NCBI RefSeq assembly: GCF_017873675.1
Contig: NZ_JAGGKK010000016.1
Location: forward strand, 47,547-111,546
Direction of reading: 5' to 3'
DNA length: 64,000 bases
Source: Virgibacillus litoralis
GTDB lineage: Bacteria; Bacillota; Bacilli; Bacillales; Amphibacillaceae
Every line of letters begins with the position of its first letter. Positions within the stretch are counted from its first letter, which is position 1. The translations under genes and the position numbers were made by a program. Below, piece after piece: positions 42,464-51,244 of this stretch. A model generated the notes under the pieces. The model saw only the letters and a program-made list of their open reading frames with translations, was not told the origin of the DNA and did no database searches.

Positions 42464-43225
42464 ATGAAATTAGATGGAAAAGTCGCAGTTGTAACAGGGG
42501 CAGCTTCCGGAATGGGAAAATCAATAGCTGAGCTCTATGCAAAAGAAGGGGCTAAAGTTATATTAGCTGATCTTAATCTTGAAGGAGCTGAAAAAGTAAC
42601 GGACCAGATTACTAACAATGGTGGAACAGCTAAGGCGGTAAAAGTAAACGTAGCAGAACTTGCTGACATTGAAAATATGATTGATACAGCAGTAAGTGAG
42701 TATGGGACGCTAGATATTCTTGTTAATAATGCTGGAATTATGGATGGAATGGAGCCAGTCGGAGAAGTTACAGATGAAAGATGGGATTTAATTTTTGATA
42801 TCAATACAAAAGGTGTTATGCGGGCAATACGTAAAGCGCTGCCAATCTTCTTAGAAAAAGAAAAAGGCGTCATCATTAATACCGCATCCACTGGTGGGCT
42901 AAATGGCGCTCATGCTGGTGCTACTTATGGTGCCTCAAAACATGCAGTTGTTGGTTTAACGAAGAATACAGGGTTCATGTATGCAGAGAAAGGCATTCGA
43001 TGTAACGCTATTGCACCAGGTGGTGTAGAAACAAACATTGCATCCAGTATGAAAAATATTAGTGAGTTCGGAGCAAGCCGTGCCCAGCTCGCACACGCAG
43101 TAATGCCTCGGTCGGGTCAACCGGAAGAAATTGCACAAGTGGCACTGTTTTTAGCTTCTGATGAATCTAGTTTTGTTAACGGGACCGTTGTAACAGCTGA
43201 TGGTGGCTGGACTGCTGCATTCTAA
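42464..43225 (+). CDS. Short-chain dehydrogenase/reductase (SDR)
   Basis: This 253-residue classical SDR has cofactor motif VVTGAASGMGKSIAELYA, an acidic residue in ILADLNL that favours NAD over NADP, and NNAGIMDG. Catalytic Ser is in INTASTGGLNG and the Tyr-Lys pair in ATYGASKHAVVGL. The C-terminal FVNGTVVTADGGWTA is canonical. Substrate is unknown. It starts behind AAGGAGGAA and is closed by a terminator, so it is monocistronic. Confidence 0.87.
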   Translation: MKLDGKVAVVTGAASGMGKSIAELYAKEGAKVILADLNLEGAEKVTDQITNNGGTAKAVKVNVAELADIENMIDTAVSEYGTLDILVNNAGIMDGMEPVGEVTDERWDLIFDINTKGVMRAIRKALPIFLEKEKGVIINTASTGGLNGAHAGATYGASKHAVVGLTKNTGFMYAEKGIRCNAIAPGGVETNIASSMKNISEFGASRAQLAHAVMPRSGQPEEIAQVALFLASDESSFVNGTVVTADGGWTAAF

Positions 43226-43244
43226 TCTCGCAATTTCATTAAAA

Positions 43245-43288
43245 AAGACTGAACGCTTTGTATAGTGAAGTGTTCAGTCTTGTTTTTA
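43245..43288 (+). terminator. SDR gene terminator
   Basis: AAGACTGAAC pairs with GTGTTCAGTCTT, then GTTTTTAT. Confidence 0.8.
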
Positions 43289-43327
43289 TTGTAGGAAACT
43301 ATAAAATTTAAGTGCTGTGGTTAACTG

Positions 43328-43441
43328 GACTCCAGAATCAGCCACGTCCAGCTCCGACGTACAGGATGTACTAGTGCCGGTGACGCCACAGGACGTGGCG
43401 TTCTCACCGGCCAGCGCCTAGCACCTTTGTTCTGGAATGAG
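43328..43441. repeat. GC-rich nested palindrome
   Basis: An outer stem (CTCCAGAA with TTCTGGA) encloses CCGGTGACGCCAC pairing with GTGGCGTTCTCACCGG at 43377-43410. The composition is far above the local average. It lies just before the convergent GNAT gene end. Confidence 0.65.
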
Positions 43442-43445
43442 GGTT

Positions 43446-44330
43446 CTAAGCAAGGGCCTGCCCCATTTCCCAATTTGATTTATCAATTCCATATAAGATC
43501 CATGGTGATGGCAGTGTGAACTGGTGATTAATAGGGAGGGCATTTGCCTGCTCTTTAGTGAGATCCATCCATATATATGTTTCTTCTTCTGTCTGATTTA
43601 GAAGCTGCTGATAATCGTTTGCAATTGTCTCCCATAGCCCTTCCTGTGAAGTGATGTCGTTCCATGGGTATATGGCATGTAAATAATGGTGTTTCTTTTG
43701 ATCAGTTTTTGTAATAAGCGCCCGCGTTTTTGATTGATTTTCATAAAAAGACCATTTTATTAGGTCATGTTCTTGAAATAAGTCTTTTGAAACCGGGAAT
43801 GAATAGTAGCACTCGTATGGGAATATTGATATTGGTGTACTATACATTTCTTTAAGCCAGTCTTTTTTTCGCTGTAGATCTGTTACAGGTGTCCATGGTT
43901 CTGATCCTGTCTCAAGTGCTGTGGTATCTTTTGTCTGGGCAGCATGTTGTGGGATATACGGCGTTAATCCGATTCTCTCCATTACACGTCTTGCGGGTGT
44001 ATTATGCTCCTGTGTATTTGCCCCTACCCATTGTATTCCGTTAATTTGAAAAGCTTTACTCATCATATGATACATCAGTTCTGTTGAAAAACCATTTCCC
44101 ATAAATCGGCGATCTGTCCTTAATCTGCCTAACATTGCGTAACGGCTGGCATATATAGAGTGTCCACCCAAACTAACCATTTGGTCATCCAAGAATAATC
44201 CATATAAACGATTCTTTCCAGTTATGAGTCTATTAAAAATACGTTTTATATAATCATCCTCAATTCCCGTGTCCATTTTCTCTAAGTGTTTAAAATCATC
44301 ACTATTAAGAATTCGGATGGTTTTATCCAT
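43446..44330 (-). CDS. GNAT family acetyltransferase, two-domain
   Basis: This 294-residue protein has an N-terminal GNAT domain (residues 1 to about 140) with acetyl-CoA loop RTDRRFMGNGFSTELMYHM and the strand WVGANTQEHNTPARRVMERIGL. A longer C-terminal domain follows, mainly beta with aromatic-rich segments such as PYECYYSFPVSKDLF and ETYIWMDLT. The substrate is unknown. It is transcribed alone, convergent with the SDR gene. Confidence 0.75.
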   Translation of the reverse strand: MDKTIRILNSDDFKHLEKMDTGIEDDYIKRIFNRLITGKNRLYGLFLDDQMVSLGGHSIYASRYAMLGRLRTDRRFMGNGFSTELMYHMMSKAFQINGIQWVGANTQEHNTPARRVMERIGLTPYIPQHAAQTKDTTALETGSEPWTPVTDLQRKKDWLKEMYSTPISIFPYECYYSFPVSKDLFQEHDLIKWSFYENQSKTRALITKTDQKKHHYLHAIYPWNDITSQEGLWETIANDYQQLLNQTEEETYIWMDLTKEQANALPINHQFTLPSPWILYGIDKSNWEMGQALA

Positions 44331-44408
44331 ATTACTCCACTCCTTAAATGTTTCCTTTTCTCAAAACATAATTTTACCACCTTACGTATTAAATGATAAA
44401 CCTTTTTG

Positions 44409-44475
44409 GCAGTTAAGAATGTATATTTAAATATAACTAAGGCATTAACGAATGACGATAAACCATGTTTACTAA
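44409..44475. repeat. Family A repeat, degenerate copy
   Basis: GGCAGTTAAGAATGTATATT leads to AACTAAGGCATTAACGAATG and a weak right arm ending GTTTACTAA. Confidence 0.55.
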
Positions 44476-44611
44476 TTGGGCACTTAAATTTTTGTTTTGC
44501 ATATAGTATAGTACCCTCCTGTAAATATAATCGAATGCTAACCTCAAAAAGTGTCATGACAACAATAGATTTCAAAATTAACTTTTTCTAGTCATAAAAT
44601 TCAAAAAAGAG

Positions 44612-44641
44612 TTGACAAATGACTGAATTTTAGAATATAAT
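44612..44641 (+). promoter_or_regulatory. Sigma-A promoter of the T-box/aroA unit
   Basis: TTGACA at 44612 and TATAAT at 44636 are both perfect consensus boxes, 18 bases apart, about 50 bases before the first T-box. Confidence 0.8.
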
Positions 44642-44689
44642 TGTGAAACTATAATTTATAGAAAATAAATTAATATAATCCGGCAATGA

Positions 44690-44938
44690 TAGGATTTAGT
44701 AGTGTTTTATCTCCCTGTTTCAGAGAACTGATGGTGGTGAGAATCAGTCAAAGATAAACATGAATTACAGTCCTTGAGCTTCTTTTTCGTAGTAAGGAGA
44801 AATTCTTATGAAGGGAAAGACGGTAAATTGTACGTTAACAATTCTGAAGTGGTGAAGCGTAATTCTTCACAACTAGGGTGGTACCGCGATATCAATCGTC
44901 CCTATTGGTTATTAACTGACCAGTAGGGATTTTTTAGT
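44690..44938 (+). ncRNA. T-box leader 1, probably tyrosine-responsive
   Basis: Stem I starts with AGGATTTAGTA and includes the AGAGA and GGTG-loop segments. GTTTTATCT pairs with AGATAAAC above the specifier loop, whose 3' strand is ATGAATTACA before GTCCT. The codon followed by a purine is TAC (tyrosine). The T-box bulge AGGGTGGTACCGCG is at 44875-44888, and a terminator (CCCTATTGGT/GACCAGTAGGG, then T6) ends the element. Uncharged tRNA-Tyr would favour read-through into the second T-box and aroA. The specifier reading is inference. Confidence 0.85.
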
Positions 44939-44954
44939 ATAATTAAATAATGCT

Positions 44955-45216
44955 ATAGGCAATGAAAGGAATCAAGTAGTGTTATATCTCCCTGTTCCAG
45001 AGAGCTGATGGTGGTGGAAATCAGTCACAGATAAGCATGAATTACAATCCTTGAGCTTCTTTCTCGTAGTAAGGAATTTTTACTTATGAAAGGAAAGACG
45101 GTCAATTGATCGTTAACAATCTTAAAGAGGTGAACTATTTTGTTTGTTCACAATATGGGTGGTACCGCGTGTGAAATCGTCCCTGTCGTTTATGACGGCA
45201 GTGGGCGGTTTTTTAT
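44955..45216 (+). ncRNA. T-box leader 2, same specifier as leader 1
   Basis: This is a second full T-box with TAGTAGTG, CCAGAGAGCTGATGGTGG, the specifier strand ATGAATTACAATCC (TAC), the bulge TGGGTGGTACCGCG at 45156-45169 and a terminator with T6 near 45211. It is closely similar to leader 1 and follows after 16 bases, so a duplication is likely. Two terminators in series should give tighter, steeper control by tRNA-Tyr. Confidence 0.85.
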
Positions 45217-45418
45217 TTTTTTAGGGAGGTGACGCTGTTTCCGATAAGAAGCAAATGCAGGTTTATAGTGAAAAGGTTCATGTGAACATTGAATAAATAG
45301 TTTAATTGGTCTAAGTCTTGTTTTATTTTTTCGCACTGCGTCGTAGTTATATCAACTACGGAGATTATAAAGCAACAAAGTGAGCCAAAAATAATATAAA
45401 ATCAGGAGGAATGAACTT

Positions 45419-46495
45419 ATGTCTACAAATGAATTAAATGAGCTACGCAATAAAATTGATGATATCAACTTGGAAATTTTAACATTATTGAATCAACGAG
45501 CTGAAGTTGTGCAAGAGATTGGCCATCAAAAGGAGAAACAAGGTACAGTCCGGTTTGATCCTGTTCGTGAACGTCAATCTCTTGATTTAATTAATGAGCA
45601 CCACGACGGTCCCTTTGAGAGATCAACTATACAACATATTTTTAAGGAGATCTTTAAAGCAAGTTTAGAACTGCAGGAAGATGACCATAAGAAGGCATTA
45701 TTAGTCTCACGAAAAGCACGCCCTGAAGATACAATTGTAGATATTAATGGGGAGAAAATTGGTAATGGTGAGCAAGGATTTATAATGGGACCATGCGCTG
45801 TTGAAAGCTATGAACAAGTGAAAGAAGTTGCCCTAGCAATGAAGGAACAAGGCCTTACTTTAATGAGGGGTGGAGCGTTCAAGCCTCGTACTTCTCCATA
45901 TGACTTTCAGGGCTTGGGAATAGAAGGTTTGCATATTTTAAGAAAAGTTGCTGACGAAGTAGGCATGTCAGTTGTTAGTGAAATTCTTACACCACAGGAC
46001 GTTGAAGAGGCCTTGGACTATGTTGATGTTATTCAGGTAGGCGCCCGCAACATGCAAAATTTTGAATTACTTAAGACGGTGGGGAGAGTCAAGAAACCTG
46101 TATTGCTGAAAAGAGGTCTTTCTGCAACAATTCAAGAATTTATTAATGCAGCAGAATATATTATTTCACAAGGAAATGACCAGATTATTTTATGTGAACG
46201 CGGAATCCGAACTTACGAAAAAGCAACAAGAAATACATTGGATATTTCTGCTGTACCTATTTTGAAAAAAGAAACCCATTTACCAGTTGTAGTTGATGTA
46301 ACGCACTCTACCGGAAGAAAAGATTTACTATTTCCAGCGGCAAAAGCAGCTTTGGCTATTGGAGCAGACGCAATTATGGCGGAAGTTCATCCAGATCCTG
46401 CAGTTGCGTTGTCCGATGCGGCTCAACAGATGAATATTCCTGAATTTAATACGTTTATTGAGGAATTAAAGGTTTTTAAAGGGAAACTAGCGTAA
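45419..46495 (+). CDS. aroA: Bifunctional chorismate mutase/DAHP synthase
   Basis: This 358-residue protein has an N-terminal AroQ chorismate mutase domain ([20 protein letters not shown], then RERQSLDLI) over about 90 residues. A type I-beta DAHP synthase domain follows ([64 protein letters not shown]). The synthase makes DAHP from PEP and erythrose-4-phosphate; in Bacillus the fused mutase domain senses chorismate or prephenate. Two T-boxes control it. The start ATG 45419 follows AGGAGGAATG. The mutase Arg/Glu residues look intact. Confidence 0.93.
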   Translation: MSTNELNELRNKIDDINLEILTLLNQRAEVVQEIGHQKEKQGTVRFDPVRERQSLDLINEHHDGPFERSTIQHIFKEIFKASLELQEDDHKKALLVSRKARPEDTIVDINGEKIGNGEQGFIMGPCAVESYEQVKEVALAMKEQGLTLMRGGAFKPRTSPYDFQGLGIEGLHILRKVADEVGMSVVSEILTPQDVEEALDYVDVIQVGARNMQNFELLKTVGRVKKPVLLKRGLSATIQEFINAAEYIISQGNDQIILCERGIRTYEKATRNTLDISAVPILKKETHLPVVVDVTHSTGRKDLLFPAAKAALAIGADAIMAEVHPDPAVALSDAAQQMNIPEFNTFIEELKVFKGKLA

Positions 46496-46740
46496 GGTTT
46501 ATAATGGATTTTAAGTTTTCTTCCATTACATGTAATATTATCTATCAATTATTGCATGTATTATAGTTATACCGTGTATATCAGAGATATTGTACACAAA
46601 TTAAAACTAAATTTGCAAGAATCTGAAATATAACAATTTTTATAGGTATTTAGCCTTAAACAGGAATTTGAAAAGTGTGAATACTATGAGAATATATAAA
46701 AATACACTATAATTATAATTTATAAGGGGGAATAGTTAAC

Positions 46741-47517
46741 GTGAAAAAGAAACTAACGTTATTATTTATTGCAATTATTTCAATCAGCTTACTTGCTGCT
46801 TGTGGATCAAGTGAGACTAGTGGCGATGGAGAAGGGAAAACTTATTCAGTCGCTACAGATTCTAACTTTCAGCCTTTTGAATATAAGAATCCCGACACTG
46901 GTGAAATGGAAGGCTTTGATATTGAATTGATGAGAGCTATCGCTGATGAAGCTGGTTTTAATGTAGAATTTGAAACCATGGAATTTGATGGTTTACTTGC
47001 ATCAATGAGAACAAGTAAGAATGATATAGGTATCGCTGGTATTTCTATTACGGAGGAACGTGAAGAGTTCATCGATTTCTCTGATAAATACTATGATTCT
47101 GGTTTAATTCTTGCAGTCCCTGCTGATTCAGACATTGAGTCAATAGAAGATGTAGGCGGATTAAAGGTTGGAGCGCGCCAAGGGTCGACAAGTAACGATT
47201 ATTTAAAAGCAAATACCGATGCTGAAGTTGAAGCATATCCGGAAATTGTTACTGCATATATGGACCTGGAAAGAGGACGTCTTGATGCCGTTTTATATGA
47301 TTTACCAAACGTGAAATATTATATTAAAGAAAATGCTCCAGATAAATTAAAAACAGTTGGTAAAGTATTAGAAGGTCAGCCATATGGTATTGCACTACCG
47401 GAAGGATCAGATCTGGTTGAGCCTATAAATGAAGGTTTAGCGGCTGTGAAAGAAAACGGAACATATGCAGAAATTTATAAGAAGTGGTTTGGAACAGAGC
47501 CACCAGAAACAGAATAG
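46741..47517 (+). CDS. Polar/basic amino-acid ABC transporter, binding lipoprotein
   Basis: This 258-residue family 3 solute-binding protein has a lipobox (ISLLAACGSS) and the signature GFDIELMRAIADEAGF, MEFDGLLASMRTSKNDIGIAGISITEER and GGLKVGARQGSTSNDYL. It starts at GTG 46741 behind GGGGGAA. A strong terminator and a family A repeat separate it from the permease gene, so it can be expressed in excess, as binding proteins usually are. It resembles arginine/glutamine-type binders; the precise ligand is uncertain. Confidence 0.87.
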   Translation: MKKKLTLLFIAIISISLLAACGSSETSGDGEGKTYSVATDSNFQPFEYKNPDTGEMEGFDIELMRAIADEAGFNVEFETMEFDGLLASMRTSKNDIGIAGISITEEREEFIDFSDKYYDSGLILAVPADSDIESIEDVGGLKVGARQGSTSNDYLKANTDAEVEAYPEIVTAYMDLERGRLDAVLYDLPNVKYYIKENAPDKLKTVGKVLEGQPYGIALPEGSDLVEPINEGLAAVKENGTYAEIYKKWFGTEPPETE

Positions 47518-47540
47518 TCATCTTTGCAGACTAAAATTCA

Positions 47541-47574
47541 AGCGTAACAAGTAATTGCTTGTTACGCTGTTTTA
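47541..47574 (+). terminator. Terminator between binding-protein and permease genes
   Basis: AGCGTAACAAG pairs with CTTGTTACGCT, then GTTTTATT. Confidence 0.85.
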
Positions 47575-47577
47575 TTA

Positions 47578-47725
47578 GCAGTTATAAAAGTATAAAAACT
47601 TATCTACTGCATAAGTGCAATTAAGGCTTATCTATATTAAGGCTTGCACTCCAGAGTATAAGGGGTTCTAAGAAGGCAAAATACGCTTTCATAAGAATCC
47701 CTTTAACGAATGCCAAGTTTTCTAA
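47578..47725. repeat. Family A repeat, long form
   Basis: The right part from CTTGCACTCCAGAGTATAAG onward is nearly identical to 29192-29275. The element is inserted inside the ABC transporter locus and ends 16 bases before the permease start. Confidence 0.75.
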
Positions 47726-47741
47726 AGGAGAGAGATACAGA

Positions 47742-48407
47742 ATGATTTATACAACGTTTATGGAATCAGCATATGTTCAAAGTTTGCCTTTCTTAATAGA
47801 TGGCTTGAAAATCACTGTAATGATTACGGTTATTGGTTTGTTTTTTGGGATGATTATTGGGTCTTTAGCTGGTTTAGGGAAACTCTCTAAAAACAAAATA
47901 ATCAGAGGGTTCTGGTCAGTTTATGTTGAGGTTGTTCGTGGGACACCAATACTGGCTCAAGCACTATTTCTTTATTATGGTGTTTCCGAAGACCTAATAG
48001 GTTTGAACATATCTTCATTTAATGCCGGGGTTATTGCAATAGCAGTTAATGCTGGTGCATATATTGCTGAAATTGTTCGTGGCGCTGTTTATTCAATTGA
48101 TAAAGGACAGCATGAAGCAGGACGCTCGATGGGATTAACTGAAAACCAAACGATGCGTTATATTATTTGGCCACAAGCATTTAAACGAATGATTCCACCT
48201 CTTGGAAACCAATTTATTATTAGTTTAAAAGACACGTCTGTATTTTCAGTTATTGTAGTACATGATGTTGTGTTTATGGCAAAAGAATACTACAACACTA
48301 CCTTTGAAATTTTTGAAACATTAGTTATGGTTTGTTTACTTTACTTATGTATCACGGTGCCAACAGCACTTTATTTGAACAGACTAGAAAGGAAGCTGGA
48401 TGTATAA
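47742..48407 (+). CDS. Amino-acid ABC transporter, permease
   Basis: This 221-residue HisM/GlnP-type permease has about five membrane helices. The family signature is YVEVVRGTPILAQALFLYYG near the start, and the EAA loop reads EAGRSMGLTENQTMRYIIWPQAFKRMIPPLGNQ. It follows GGAGAG and ends one base before the ATPase gene, so the two are translationally coupled. One permease is present, so it probably forms a homodimer. Confidence 0.88.
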   Translation: MIYTTFMESAYVQSLPFLIDGLKITVMITVIGLFFGMIIGSLAGLGKLSKNKIIRGFWSVYVEVVRGTPILAQALFLYYGVSEDLIGLNISSFNAGVIAIAVNAGAYIAEIVRGAVYSIDKGQHEAGRSMGLTENQTMRYIIWPQAFKRMIPPLGNQFIISLKDTSVFSVIVVHDVVFMAKEYYNTTFEIFETLVMVCLLYLCITVPTALYLNRLERKLDV

Positions 48408-49130
48408 ATGATTACAGTAAAAGATTTACACAAATCGTTCGGTGACTTAGAGGTGTTGAAAGGGATTGATGCTAAAGTTGATGAGAGTGAGGTTGTCTGC
48501 GTTGTTGGACCGTCGGGTTCCGGAAAAAGTACATTTCTTAGATGTATTAACCTTCTCGAGGATATCACAGCAGGAGAAATTACGATTGACGGGGACCAAT
48601 TAACAGATCCAAACGTCAATATTAATGAAGTCCGCTCTCAAGTGGGCATGGTTTTTCAACATTTTAATCTATTCCCACACAAAACGGTCTTGGAAAATAT
48701 TACGCTTGGTCCACTCAAAGTAAAAAATCTATCCGAAAATGAAGCCAAAGATGTCGCCCTTTCACTTCTCGAAAAAGTTGGATTATCTGATAAAGCAGAT
48801 GATTATCCGGATAGCCTTTCCGGTGGACAAAAACAACGTGTAGCAATTGCCAGGTCTCTTGCAATGAATCCGAAAGTTATGCTGTTTGACGAGCCTACAT
48901 CTGCTCTTGACCCTGAACTTGTTGGGGATGTGCTTGAGGTGATGAAGGATTTAGCAGAAGAAGGTATGACAATGGTTGTTGTGACACATGAGATGGGTTT
49001 TGCTAAGGAAGTGGGAGACCGCGTGTTATTTATGGATGAAGGTATTATTGTGGAAGAGGGAAGTCCACAACAAATTTTTGATGACCCTCAAAATTCACGA
49101 ACTCAATCATTTTTAAGTAAGATTCTATAA
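48408..49130 (+). CDS. Amino-acid ABC transporter, ATPase
   Basis: This 240-residue ATPase has Walker [16 protein letters not shown]-loop [14 protein letters not shown], signature [16 protein letters not shown], Walker [15 protein letters not shown] and the switch His in VVVTHEMGF. The sequence is the GlnQ/HisP/ArtM type. It directly follows the permease gene, and a terminator closes the unit. Confidence 0.92.
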   Translation: MITVKDLHKSFGDLEVLKGIDAKVDESEVVCVVGPSGSGKSTFLRCINLLEDITAGEITIDGDQLTDPNVNINEVRSQVGMVFQHFNLFPHKTVLENITLGPLKVKNLSENEAKDVALSLLEKVGLSDKADDYPDSLSGGQKQRVAIARSLAMNPKVMLFDEPTSALDPELVGDVLEVMKDLAEEGMTMVVVTHEMGFAKEVGDRVLFMDEGIIVEEGSPQQIFDDPQNSRTQSFLSKIL

Positions 49131-49140
49131 TTTAAATTAG

Positions 49141-49175
49141 AGGCAATCCTGCTGTTAGTCCGGGATTGCCTTTTT
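49141..49175 (+). terminator. ABC transporter operon terminator
   Basis: AGGCAATCC pairs with GGGATTGCCT, then TTTTG. Confidence 0.8.
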
Positions 49176-49183
49176 GTATCGTA

Positions 49184-50638
49184 TCAAAAAAGTATTGGTA
49201 CAAGAAAAAATGCACTGGCTGCCAGCACGCCAGCTCCTAGATTATATGGAGACATAGCTTTTACATATTTCATATGGTCTGCTTCTGCAATACCAGCAGA
49301 CATTGCAGTCATTCCTGAGACTGGCGAGGTAACATCCCCAAATGTTCCACCTGATAATACTGCCGCCACGATTATAGGGATGGAAGACCCAGTTGCGACA
49401 GCTAATGTAAATGCAACAGGCATCATTAAAGCCCAACTCCCCCAAGACGAACCAATGAAGTAAGAAACAGCAGCTGTTACAACAAAAGTAATTACCGGGA
49501 CAAAAGTGGCACTAATCGTATTGGAAAGGGTGTTTTCAATGAGTGTTGTTAAGCCAAGGTCTTGTGACACAGTTGAAATTGGCCAAGCAACAATTAATAT
49601 ACCTATGGTAACTATAAGTTTATTTCCGCCTTTAATGAAATTATCCACTTGTTCAGCTAGTTTAAGTCCCTGAACCAAATATAAAAGAAAGGTCACAATT
49701 AGTGTAAGAATCAATGCTACTAACATTGCTTTTGATGATTCTTCGCTCCCGATCATTAGAAAAAAACTCAGCGGTATTAAAGTTAACAAAGGAATTAAAA
49801 GATTAATTAACTTTGGCTTAAGCGAGGGTTCCTGATCCATATCATGGTTATGTTCCATATTACCTTTCATTGCATTACCAGTTTGGTCTTTACTTGTTTC
49901 CGCTTTATGTTGGTGGGACATATCTTCCGCAAATTCAGTTTGCAAATCTGCTTTTTTAGAAGAATGGTTTCGAATTAGTTCCTTCATTGGACCCAAATTT
50001 AACTTGGGCATTATCGTGGTCAGCGCAATGAGAATAGAAAAAAAACTAAAAAATTGATAAGGAAGGGACTGCAAGTAAAATGAAAATGCAGATCCCTCAA
50101 TACCAGTAGTGTCCATTCCATTTTGAACAACTCCGATAATATAACCTACGAAGGTTGTTGCAATAGGGATTAACAAAATGACAGGACTCGATGAGTTATT
50201 TAACATGTATGCCAATCTTTCTTTAGCTATATTGTATTTTTCAGCTAAAGGTTTAATAATTGCTCCAGTAGCTACAACACGAAAACCACAATCAACAAAT
50301 GTAACAGGCAACAATGCCCACAATGCGGCAAACGTTTTCTGACTACTATCAATATATTTTCCAACAAACTTTGCGAAGGCTTGTATCCCTCCAGATACCT
50401 GGATTAGAGCAACCAGACCGCTAAAAATATATAGAAATAATACAACGTGAATATTGCCAGAGGTGGTTAAAACACCGGTTATGTAATCAACGGTTTTAAA
50501 AAACGATCCAAAAAACGACTGTGTTAATATGAAACTGCCAATCCAAAGACCAATTAACAAGGATGGGATTACTTGTTTCGTCCATATAGCAAAAATAATT
50601 GCCGAAATTGGTGGAATCACTGATAACCATAAATCCAT
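49184..50638 (-). CDS. NhaC-family carrier with a His/Met-rich cytoplasmic loop
   Basis: This 484-residue protein has about 11 membrane helices and the NhaC-type conserved segments TFVDCGFRVVATGAIIKPLAEKY and GSSWGSWALMMPVAFTLA, then SGGTFGDVTSPVSGM. A loop at about residues 235-275 is rich in His and Met (MSHQHKAETSK, then GNMEHNHDMDQ), which is unusual for a Na+/H+ antiporter and suggests metal binding. It is downstream of a Csp-type copper-storage gene on the same strand, with a hairpin between them. The transported ion is uncertain. Confidence 0.75.
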   Translation of the reverse strand: MDLWLSVIPPISAIIFAIWTKQVIPSLLIGLWIGSFILTQSFFGSFFKTVDYITGVLTTSGNIHVVLFLYIFSGLVALIQVSGGIQAFAKFVGKYIDSSQKTFAALWALLPVTFVDCGFRVVATGAIIKPLAEKYNIAKERLAYMLNNSSSPVILLIPIATTFVGYIIGVVQNGMDTTGIEGSAFSFYLQSLPYQFFSFFSILIALTTIMPKLNLGPMKELIRNHSSKKADLQTEFAEDMSHQHKAETSKDQTGNAMKGNMEHNHDMDQEPSLKPKLINLLIPLLTLIPLSFFLMIGSEESSKAMLVALILTLIVTFLLYLVQGLKLAEQVDNFIKGGNKLIVTIGILIVAWPISTVSQDLGLTTLIENTLSNTISATFVPVITFVVTAAVSYFIGSSWGSWALMMPVAFTLAVATGSSIPIIVAAVLSGGTFGDVTSPVSGMTAMSAGIAEADHMKYVKAMSPYNLGAGVLAASAFFLVPILF

Positions 50639-50667
50639 ACTATCTCTCCTTTATATTAATGAAGAAA

Positions 50668-50689
50668 ATCCCCACGTATAAGTGGGGAT
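50668..50689 (-). terminator. Intercistronic hairpin between csp and carrier genes
   Basis: ATCCCCAC pairs with GTGGGGAT; on the minus strand TTTTC follows. It is probably an attenuator that lowers carrier expression relative to the copper-storage protein. Confidence 0.6.
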
Positions 50690-50696
50690 GATAAAA

Positions 50697-51044
50697 TTAA
50701 GAAGAAACCATATTCCTGCATATTTCCGCGCATTCACGGCAAATTCTTGCACACTCCTGGCAATGGTTATCCTTGAATTTCTCACACTCGACTGCACACG
50801 CATCACAGATAGTTGCGCAAATCTGGCAATGCTGGTTGGCGAAAGTACTGTTTCGTGACATGTAAGCTGCTGCTTGAAAACAAATTTCAGCACAATCATT
50901 TAACGTTTGAATACATCTGATTCTGGCCTGAACATCTGGTTCTTGCAGGCAAGCGGTTGTGCATTCCTCACACGCTCGAGCGCACTTAAGACATGCTTCA
51001 ATACAGTTATCCATGTTTGTTGGTGATGTTGATAATACTCCCAT
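50697..51044 (-). CDS. yhjQ: Four-helix-bundle copper-storage protein (Csp3/YhjQ type)
   Basis: This 115-residue protein has about 19 Cys arranged along helices, as in CIEACLKCARACEECTTACL, CIQTLNDCAEICF, HCQICATICDACAVECEKF and HCQECARICRECAEICR. That is the pattern of cytosolic copper-storage proteins, which bind many Cu(I) ions in a four-helix bundle. No signal peptide is present, in line with Csp3/YhjQ. It starts behind CTTGGAGG and leads a two-gene unit with the NhaC-family carrier. Confidence 0.9.
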   Translation of the reverse strand: MGVLSTSPTNMDNCIEACLKCARACEECTTACLQEPDVQARIRCIQTLNDCAEICFQAAAYMSRNSTFANQHCQICATICDACAVECEKFKDNHCQECARICRECAEICRNMVSS

Positions 51045-51090
51045 TTTAAAACCTCCAAGATTTTTAGTCGATATTAATATGTGTAGCTCG

Positions 51091-51128
51091 AAACTATTTC
51101 ATACCGTTTGTAGGTCAAAAAATAGTTT
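51091..51128. promoter_or_regulatory. Perfect inverted repeat upstream of yhjQ
   Basis: AAACTATTT at 51091 and AAATAGTTT ending at 51128 are perfect 9-bp arms with a 20-bp spacer, 47 bases before the yhjQ start. It is a candidate operator. Confidence 0.4.
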
Positions 51129-51180
51129 TGTGACACTTACAGCCTCCATAAAAATCATCATAAGTTGAATTTATAAGTAA

Positions 51181-51214
51181 TTAAAACGAGCTTGGAGGGT
51201 CAAAGCTCGTTTAA
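51181..51214 (-). terminator. Hairpin in the gap between yuiD and yhjQ
   Basis: TTAAAACGAGCTT pairs with AAGCTCGTTTAA. On the minus strand it lies beyond the yuiD stop and would end that transcript before yhjQ. Confidence 0.65.
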
Positions 51215-51244
51215 GGTACATCACTGATATGTATCAAATGTGTA

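Noticed and set aside
45338..45366. Fragment of family D before aroA (TATATCAACTACG)
   Set aside because: The shared stretch is only about 13 bases, too short to call a copy.
49820..49935. His/Met loop of the NhaC-type carrier as a frameshift artefact
   Set aside because: The frame stays open and both flanking halves are in the same frame with family motifs, so it is a true insertion.
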